A stretch of 50,774 nucleotides of DNA, from assembly GCF_002204745.1 (NCBI RefSeq), contig NZ_NIRR01000030.1:1-50774 (forward strand). The letters run 5' to 3'. Positions 49,532 through 50,774 of this stretch are shown here, piece by piece; position 1 is the first letter of the stretch; each line of letters starts with the position of its first letter. Below the pieces are notes generated by a model that searched no databases, had not been told where the DNA came from, and saw only the letters and a program-made list of their open reading frames with translations. Made by a program: the position numbers and the translations under genes. Source of the DNA: Hymenobacter amundsenii (GTDB lineage: Bacteria; Bacteroidota; Bacteroidia; Cytophagales; Hymenobacteraceae).

Positions 49532-50632
49532 ATGGCCACCGTTTCTGCTGACTTTACCACCGATGTGCTCGTTATCGGGGCTGGCCAGAGCGGGCTGGCC
49601 GTGGGCTACTATTTGCGGCGGGCGGGCCTGAATTTCGTACTGCTCGACGACCAGGCGGCTCCCGGCGGGGCCTGGCCCCACGGCTGGAACTCGCTCCGGC
49701 TGTTCTCGCCGGCCGATGCCAGCTCCCTGCCCGGCTGGCTCATGCCCCGGCCATCCGCCAACGACAGCGGCTTCCCCACCCGCGACGCGGTAATTGACTA
49801 CCTCACGCAGTACGAGCAGCGCTACGAACTACCGGTGCGCCGCCCCGTGCGCGTGGCCGCTGTGCGCCGGTCATCGTCGTTGTCGGGCAGTGTGGGCAGC
49901 TTCGTGGTAGAAACCGATGCCGGTACGTACCAGGCGCGGGCCGTGGTATGCGCAACGGGCAGTTGGCGCAACCCCATTGTGCCGCAATTCCCCGGCCAGG
50001 CCGATTTCGGCGGTGTGCAGCTGCACTCGGCCCAGTACAAGCAGGCGGCACCGTTTGCCGGGCAGCGGGTGCTGGTGGTGGGCAGCGGCAACTCCGGGGC
50101 CCAGGTGCTGGCCGAAGTCTCCCAGGTAGCCCGCACTACCTGGGTCACCCAGGAAGAACCCCGCTTCCTGCCCGACGACGTGGATGGCCGGGTACTCTTC
50201 ACCCAGGCCACTCAGCGCTACAATGCCCAGGCCGGCGCGGCGGCAGCTCCGCCAGCCACGCTCGGCCACATCGTGATGGTGCCGCCCGTGAAGGAAGCCC
50301 GCGGCCGAGGCATGCTGGGGAGTGTACGGCCGTTCGTGCGGTTCACACAAACGGGTGTTGTGTGGGCGGATGGGCGCGAGGAAGCCGTGGATGCGGTTAT
50401 CTGGTGCACCGGTTTCCGGCCTGCACTATCGTTTCTGGCCGGCCTGGGCGTACTGCATCCCAATGGCCGGGTGGCTACCGCAGGTGCCCGCGCCACCGCC
50501 GTGCCCGGCTTGTGGTTGGTAGGTTACGGCACCTGGACGGGTTTTGCCTCGGCCACACTCATCGGTGTGGGCCGCTCGGCCCGCGCTGCCGCCGACGAAA
50601 TCAAGGCGTTCCTAGAGGCTGTTATGGTCTAG
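49532..50632 (+). CDS. arsO: ArsO-like flavin monooxygenase
   Basis: The 366-residue protein has an FAD-binding Rossmann motif VLVIGAGQSGLAVGYYL at about 11-27 and a second nucleotide (NADPH) motif VLVVGSGNSGAQVLAEV near 178. VVCATGSWRNP and VIWCTGFRPALSFLAG are the usual hinge motifs. It belongs to the ArsO/CzcO family found in arsenic clusters; the reaction in this context is not settled. It follows arsC by 5 bases, so the two are co-translated or co-transcribed. ATG 49532 is chosen; the frame is open back to 48989 but overlaps arsC. Confidence 0.9.
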   Translation: MATVSADFTTDVLVIGAGQSGLAVGYYLRRAGLNFVLLDDQAAPGGAWPHGWNSLRLFSPADASSLPGWLMPRPSANDSGFPTRDAVIDYLTQYEQRYELPVRRPVRVAAVRRSSSLSGSVGSFVVETDAGTYQARAVVCATGSWRNPIVPQFPGQADFGGVQLHSAQYKQAAPFAGQRVLVVGSGNSGAQVLAEVSQVARTTWVTQEEPRFLPDDVDGRVLFTQATQRYNAQAGAAAAPPATLGHIVMVPPVKEARGRGMLGSVRPFVRFTQTGVVWADGREEAVDAVIWCTGFRPALSFLAGLGVLHPNGRVATAGARATAVPGLWLVGYGTWTGFASATLIGVGRSARAAADEIKAFLEAVMV

Positions 50633-50774
50633 TAGTGTAATTTGGGGTATGGCACAGCAAAGAGGATACCCCAGCGACGTATTGGATGCGGAATGGACGT
50701 TTGTAGCACCCTATTTGGCCCTGGTGCGGGAAGAGGCGCCGCAACGCGAGCATGCGCTGCGCGACGTGTTCAAC
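50633..50774 (+). mobile_element. 5' end of an IS5-like insertion sequence, cut by the contig end
   Basis: Just after arsO a short leader (TAGTGTAATTTGGGGT) precedes ATG 50649. The frame stays open to the window end and reads MAQQRGYPSDVLDAEWTFVA, then PYLALVREEAPQREHALRDV. This is the N-terminus of IS5-family (DUF4096-type) transposases ('YPSDLTDAEW.L..PYL...R...LR.V.NA'). The element lies against the arsenic cluster in the same orientation as the fragment at the window start. Confidence 0.8.

Noticed and set aside
1..50774. TGA reassigned to Trp in this organism
   Set aside because: TGA is the natural stop for several intact genes here, such as the quinone oxidoreductase at 11576 and the SDR at 12341.
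1..50774. tRNA, rRNA or CRISPR arrays
   Set aside because: No cloverleaf with a T-loop, no rRNA core sequence and no regularly spaced direct repeats with unique spacers were found by reading.
1..50774. A composite transposon carrying the arsenic genes
   Set aside because: Both flanking IS copies are incomplete and 50 kb apart with housekeeping genes between them. Assembly breakage at a repeat explains the ends.

Overview
The window looks like a chromosomal contig from a high-GC member of the Bacteroidota, most likely Hymenobacter or a close relative. The evidence is a type IX secretion (T9SS) sorting domain, a type III glutamine synthetase, the long Bacteroidota form of IspG, a small DUF6728-type membrane protein, and candidate promoters with the Bacteroidota -7 motif TAnnTTTG. 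The assignment rests on protein families recognised by eye, not on a search. Both ends appear to lie inside an IS5-like insertion sequence: the 3' end of a transposase is at 1-79 and the 5' end of one, in the same orientation, is at 50649-50774. The contig probably ends where the assembly met a repeated IS.

Layout. 0.4-3.2 kb: a secreted T9SS cargo protein with internal repeats. 3.3-5.2 kb: a frameshifted LtaS-like sulfatase. 5.5-7.7 kb: glnN. 7.8-10.4 kb: small minus-strand lipoprotein, membrane and hypothetical genes. 10.6-13.6 kb: a quinone oxidoreductase, an atypical SDR and a frameshifted lactonase-like lipoprotein. 13.7-17.6 kb: ispG, a SUKH-like orphan immunity gene, a second SDR and an NTF2-like secreted protein. 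17.8-21.3 kb: an acyl-CoA ligase, DUF6728, a YjbR-like protein and an HNH nuclease. 21.4-27.6 kb: leuS, a CrtA-like monooxygenase, an FMN-binding protein, an AcpH-like hydrolase and a lipoprotein. 27.7-31.5 kb: a HigA-like remnant, a HelD-like helicase, an AT-rich SUFU-like gene and a SlyD-like FKBP. 31.7-35.4 kb: an exported Dps-like gene with an in-frame TGA, a beta-propeller lipoprotein and catalase. 35.5-42.1 kb: an SF1 helicase, two decayed genes, a frameshifted aldo-keto reductase and a zinc metalloprotease. 42.1-46.5 kb: a two-component system, an outer-membrane protein with a DM13 lipoprotein, and an Imm51-like gene. 46.7-50.6 kb: an arsenic resistance cluster (arsR, DUF6428, acr3, arsC, arsO) with a clear operator.

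Two features stand out. First, at least six genes are interrupted: three by one-base losses in G/C runs, one by TGA at a conserved Trp, one by a 5-bp duplication and one by a 22-bp duplication. Second, the intergenic DNA carries several families of palindromic repeats, and an AGCTGATAGCT-type repeat appears to have been taken in frame into ispG. No tRNA, rRNA or CRISPR array was seen. The best candidate for something unusual is the Dps-like protein, which has a Sec-type signal peptide, intact ferroxidase spacing and a TGA where the family Trp should be.
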